Shown: in pieces, positions 40,783-42,916 of the stretch
Position numbering within the stretch: the first letter of the stretch is position 1
How the letters are laid out: each line of letters opens with the position of its first letter
From: Vibrio maritimus
Lineage (GTDB): Bacteria; Pseudomonadota; Gammaproteobacteria; Enterobacterales; Vibrionaceae
DNA: 42,916 bases
NCBI GenBank assembly: GCA_003263775.1
Contig: JYJJ01000063.1
Coordinates: 1 to 42,916, forward strand
Reading direction: 5' to 3'
Position numbers and translations under genes: made by a program
Notes under the pieces: generated by a model
What the model saw: the letters and a program-made list of their open reading frames with translations, nothing else
The model's database searches: none
What the model was told of the DNA's origin: nothing

Positions 40783-40863
40783 TTTGCTCTTAGAGCAAAG
40801 TGCTACAGCCGTTAAGTAGCGACACCGCAGGGTGTTCGGCACCAGTTCAACTCTCGCAAGAGA
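40783..40863 (+). ncRNA. Structured leader, copy E
   Basis: P0: TTTGCTC/GAGCAAA, loop TTA (40783-40799). P1: GCTAC/GTAGC (40802-40820), loop AGCCGTTAA. P2: ACACC/GGTGT, loop GCAG (40822-40835). GCCG (40808-40811) pairs with CGGC (40837-40840). P3: TCTC-GCAA-GAGA (40852-40863). TAGGAGAAA and ATG 40880 follow. Confidence 0.75.
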
Positions 40864-40879
40864 ATTTTCATAGGAGAAA

Positions 40880-40978
40880 ATGTCTATGACGAAAACAAAA
40901 GCTCGCAAGGGCATCAAACTAAATTGGAGAAAAAATGAAAAGACTAAAGGGTATATTGTCCCGTACGTGGATAACTAA
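40880..40978 (+). CDS. Possible leader peptide or small protein behind leader E
   Basis: 32 codons from ATG 40880 with an excellent TAGGAG. It reads MSMTKTKARKGIKLNWRKNE and ends 44 bases inside the next gene. The reading crosses a second P3 hairpin (A-R-K-G) and the next Shine-Dalgarno, so ribosomes on this frame would open both. Confidence 0.4.
   Translation: MSMTKTKARKGIKLNWRKNEKTKGYIVPYVDN
40901..40912 (+). promoter_or_regulatory. P3 hairpin (GCTC-GCAA-GGGC) before the gene at 40935
   Basis: Stem and GCAA loop as at 39849; AAATTGGAGAAAAA and ATG 40935 follow. It lies inside the leader frame 40880-40978. Confidence 0.65.
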
Positions 40979-41192
40979 GTTCCTAAAGAACCTACTATTA
41001 ATCGACCAGGAAACACTAAAGGCCATAGGCGAAGATATGCGTGCAATCGGTAAGACAGCTATTGGTGTTGGACTTGTCGCGCTGATCGTCTCTGGGGACA
41101 CTATAAGCAATGGTGAAGCATTGTTGGTGTTTGTGGCCGGTCTCGTCGTCTGGTTTTATGGTATACTTATTACCAGAACCAGCAACGCTTAA
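40935..41192 (+). CDS. Small membrane protein
   Basis: 85 residues from ATG 40935. Basic amphipathic N-terminus (MKRLKGILSRTWITKFLKNL), then helices IGKTAIGVGLVALIVSG and ALLVFVAGLVVWFYGILIT. Two-helix inner-membrane protein of unknown function. Next gene starts 27 bases after the stop. Confidence 0.6.
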   Translation: MKRLKGILSRTWITKFLKNLLLIDQETLKAIGEDMRAIGKTAIGVGLVALIVSGDTISNGEALLVFVAGLVVWFYGILITRTSNA

Positions 41193-41219
41193 AGCTAACT
41201 GCTTAGTAAGGAGCATAGT

Positions 41220-41321
41220 ATGTCTGTGGAATTTATCGTCGGGATCATCGCTTTCGTTGGGTTCTTCACATTTGTTACCGTGGGAAGTATCTACCTCTAC
41301 GAAAAGAAAAAAATTAGCTAG
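41220..41321 (+). CDS. Very small membrane protein
   Basis: 33 residues from ATG 41220, AAGGAG 8 bases upstream. A single hydrophobic helix (VEFIVGIIAFVGFFTFVTVG) and a basic tail (YEKKKIS). Strong Shine-Dalgarno and the position just before a terminator support it as a real gene, perhaps a subunit or regulator of the preceding membrane protein. Confidence 0.6.
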   Translation: MSVEFIVGIIAFVGFFTFVTVGSIYLYEKKKIS

Positions 41322-41327
41322 ACTTCC

Positions 41328-41350
41328 AGACCATGCTTGCATGGTCTTTG
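41328..41350 (+). terminator. Terminator before leader F
   Basis: AGACCATGC and GCATGGTCT with a TT loop, then TTG. Two-base loop means the effective stem is shorter by one pair. Confidence 0.75.
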
Positions 41351-41397
41351 TCTATTTGAGTCGCTATCGCTTAGACTTCAAGTTAAGCAATAACGAT

Positions 41398-41479
41398 TTT
41401 GCTCTTAGAGCAAATTGCTACAGCCGTTCAGTAGCGACACCGTTGGGTGCTCGGCACAACTAAACTATCTCGCAAGGGA
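41398..41479 (+). ncRNA. Structured leader, copy F
   Basis: P0: TTTGCTC/GAGCAAA, loop TTA (41398-41414). P1: GCTAC/GTAGC (41417-41435), loop AGCCGTTCA. P2: CACC/GGTG, loop GTTG (41438-41449). GCCG (41423-41426) pairs with CGGC (41452-41455). P3: TCTC-GCAA-GGGA (41468-41479). TAGGAGAAA and ATG 41496 follow. Confidence 0.75.
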
Positions 41480-41495
41480 CTCAGAATAGGAGAAA

Positions 41496-42002
41496 ATGAT
41501 GGGCTTTTTCAGCTTCAACCTCGCCGATACTGGTGAAGTAGTTCATAGAAATACCAAATGCTACATTCTTTCCCATAACGAAAACCTCACTGCCTCGTAT
41601 TACGACGAGTACGGTAACTTTACGACCAATAAAGGAGTCATTAATATATTCGAATGGCTTGCTGGACAAAATTACCCTGGACTAAAACTTTGCACTGAAG
41701 AGATGCGACAGTTGGGTATAGCACTCCAATGTCCCGATGAGCCTTTGTGCTTTAGGGATGTTGATATGCGCTATTACACAACATTGCCTTTGAGTGTTGT
41801 TAAACAGCTAGGGATTGCTCCGGTGAAATCAATTACTGATTTTGGGCTCGAAATAGAGTTGGAGGAAGTACGAGCTAGTATCAATGACCACATTGAAGCT
41901 AATCGTTTACTCGCTCACCCTCTAAAAGTACCACATCCTTTGAAAATCGCTAAGGTACCTCAACCATACAGTGAACTACCTACTTCAACAGTCACCTACT
42001 AA
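41496..42002 (+). CDS. Hypothetical protein behind leader F
   Basis: 168 residues from ATG 41496 or 41499 (TAGGAG 6-9 bases upstream). Soluble, with NLADTGEVVHRNTKCYILSH at the start and IFEWLAGQNYPGLKLC in the middle. The C-terminal 30 residues are rich in Pro, Lys and His. No family recognised. First gene of the last operon in the window. Confidence 0.65.
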   Translation: MMGFFSFNLADTGEVVHRNTKCYILSHNENLTASYYDEYGNFTTNKGVINIFEWLAGQNYPGLKLCTEEMRQLGIALQCPDEPLCFRDVDMRYYTTLPLSVVKQLGIAPVKSITDFGLEIELEEVRASINDHIEANRLLAHPLKVPHPLKIAKVPQPYSELPTSTVTY

Positions 42003-42004
42003 CC

Positions 42005-42018
42005 AACCCGAAAGGGTT
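42005..42018 (+). promoter_or_regulatory. P3 hairpin (AACCC-GAAA-GGGTT)
   Basis: Five-pair stem with a GAAA loop, followed by AATTGGAGAAAA and ATG 42038. Confidence 0.65.
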
Positions 42019-42037
42019 CCAATTGGAGAAAATAATC

Positions 42038-42301
42038 ATGCACACACACACTTGTATCTGCTGCCGAAAACCATTCACGCAAGATGAACCGAGAAAACAT
42101 GACTTTCTAGGAGTGTGCTCGGCTTGCCTTACTTGGGCCAACAACCATATGGCCGAGGTCAGTGAGCACAAAGATAGCTTTGTAAAAGGTTTAAGCACAA
42201 GCGTGAGGGATACATTTGAAAACCTTCATCCGACAGAGCAGTTTTATACTGTAATACGCTCGATGGAGAGCAAAGTTTCTGGAGGTCCACATGGCCTGTA
42301 A
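42038..42301 (+). CDS. Small Cys-rich (zinc-binding) protein
   Basis: 87 residues from ATG 42038; the frame to 42023 would start inside the Shine-Dalgarno. N-terminal MHTHTCICCRKPF ... GVCSACL gives a C-x-x-C ... C-x-x-C zinc-ribbon-like unit, followed by a helical charged region. Its last codons (GGPHGL) contain the GGAGG for the next gene, which overlaps by 11 bases. Function unknown. Confidence 0.65.
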   Translation: MHTHTCICCRKPFTQDEPRKHDFLGVCSACLTWANNHMAEVSEHKDSFVKGLSTSVRDTFENLHPTEQFYTVIRSMESKVSGGPHGL

Positions 42302-42416
42302 AAACTGTGAGGACTATATCTGCTGCGGAGAATGTGACCCAAAGCAGTTTGTTCCTATCCCGGTAAATGAACAACAAGAGGAACCGTCATCGAAAGATAC
42401 AGAGACCTCTAACTAA
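42291..42416 (+). CDS. Very small Cys-rich protein
   Basis: 41 residues from ATG 42291 with GGAGGTCC directly upstream. MACKNCEDYICCGECDPKQF carries five Cys in C-x-x-C and C-C-x-x-C order, then an acidic tail. Likely binds a metal. Too short to match families by eye. Translationally coupled to the gene before it. Confidence 0.65.
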   Translation: MACKNCEDYICCGECDPKQFVPIPVNEQQEEPSSKDTETSN

Positions 42417-42420
42417 CCCC

Positions 42421-42446
42421 AAAAGCCTCCTTCTGGAGGCTTTTTT
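42421..42446 (+). terminator. Strong terminator ending the last operon
   Basis: AAAAGCCTCC, TTCT loop, GGAGGCTTTTTT. Confidence 0.9.
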
Positions 42447-42646
42447 CATGTAGAGCTATAGATGAAAAAACGACGGAAAACAGAAATTATGTGCCCGCTA
42501 TGAGGGCAACTTTTAGTCGAACAACTAGACTGCAATCGTAAAAAAATGCAATAAGCTACATAAATACAGATGGTTACAGCAAAATAAAAGCAATTCCAAA
42601 CCGCAGCCAAACTCCACTTTTAGAACGCTAAATAACATCAAATCAT

Positions 42647-42913
42647 GATCTATAGAACGCGATCTAATGCCTTTTTTGATCTAATCAAAAATCAACATCT
42701 TATCCCATCCCAAAGAACTCATAGCAAAGAGAACACATTACGCTTTGGATCTCTACCTCTGTACTATCGACATATAAAACGCGATCTAACGAACTTATTC
42801 GGCAAATCTAGCCCACAGCCTGACTCACACAAGCGATAGAGCACCAAACTGACAATAGAACCGGATCTGACGAATCCTAGGATCTCGATTAAAACGCGAT
42901 CTGACGGAAAACT
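42647..42913. repeat. Iteron-like repeats with clustered GATCT (candidate origin or partition region)
   Basis: Three close copies of AACGCGATCT followed by AATG, AACG or GACG (about 42656, 42778, 42893) plus a variant AACCGGATCTGACG (42859), and a half copy near 42623. Eight GATC sites lie in 255 bases (42647, 42661, 42678, 42748, 42783, 42864, 42881, 42898), each followed by T. The region is AT-rich and has no convincing gene; the 64-codon frame across it is probably chance. Such clusters are typical of iteron origins with Dam control in Vibrio replicons, but no rep gene is in view. Confidence 0.55.
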
Positions 42914-42916
42914 AGA

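Noticed and set aside
40719..41350. Transposable element based on repeated hairpins around small genes
   Set aside because: No transposase, no terminal inverted repeats and no target duplications were seen.
26676..41479. CRISPR array or integron attC sites as an explanation of the repeated hairpins
   Set aside because: Copies are irregularly spaced with no spacer series or cas genes; they lack the R/L boxes (GTTRRRY type) of attC, and most lead directly into a Shine-Dalgarno.
26676..41479. Self-cleaving ribozyme (hammerhead or pistol type)
   Set aside because: No CUGAUGA core is present, and the loop-tail pairing and linker do not match the pistol consensus as I know it.
42645..42839. 64-codon frame in the iteron-like region
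   Set aside because: No Shine-Dalgarno; composition is explained by the repeats.

Overview
The window looks like a piece of a large Vibrio (Vibrionaceae) plasmid or plasmid-like element. Evidence: a PRTRC cassette (ParB-like, proteins E, C, F, F, B and a ThiF-like protein), a Tus-like terminus-binding protein, a plasmid-type NAD-dependent DNA ligase, a DUF4942-like gene, an AphA-like PadR regulator, a Vibrio-type secreted endonuclease I, and a GATCT-rich iteron-like stretch at the right edge. I see no rRNA or tRNA gene, no CRISPR array and no recognisable insertion sequence. All names come from reading the translations; no database search was possible.

Layout. 0-3 kb: an edge gene, a frameshifted endonuclease I and a large lipoprotein. 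3-19 kb: many small genes in short plus-strand units, including a PadR regulator, a possible TGT/DpdA-like enzyme, ligA, a SLOG-like gene, DUF4314- and DUF4942-like genes. Most units start at a stereotyped promoter, TTGCAT (or TTGATT), 15 bases, then a T-rich -10 hexamer, often placed directly after a terminator hairpin. 19-25.7 kb: the PRTRC cassette. 25.7-26.4 kb: a convergent gene with a cold-shock-like domain and membrane segments. 26.7-31.2 kb: a DndC-like PP-loop protein and small genes. 31.5-33.5 kb: small genes and the Tus-like gene. 33.5-37 kb: minus-strand genes including a DinG-like helicase with altered motif VI. 37.1-42.4 kb: prepilin peptidase, DHH phosphoesterase and several small membrane or Cys-rich proteins. 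42.4-42.9 kb: iteron-like repeats.

Main discovery. From 26.7 kb rightwards, genes are preceded by a modular 5' leader. Six copies contain an upstream hairpin (P0), a hairpin P1 whose loop can pair with bases just after a second hairpin P2 (a pseudoknot), then a short hairpin P3 with a GNRA loop (GCAA or GAAA). Most copies then lead into a strong Shine-Dalgarno and a start codon. Stem sequences differ between copies while pairing is kept, which is natural covariation for a functional RNA. Shorter versions with only P3 plus Shine-Dalgarno precede genes inside operons. I do not recognise this as a described RNA class.

The second general feature is a high number of single-base frameshifts in otherwise well-preserved reading frames (about 17). 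Most look like one missing base, which points to deletion errors in the assembly or to recent decay. Frameshifted genes are entered as 'pseudogene' with the joined extent, but several may be intact in reality.
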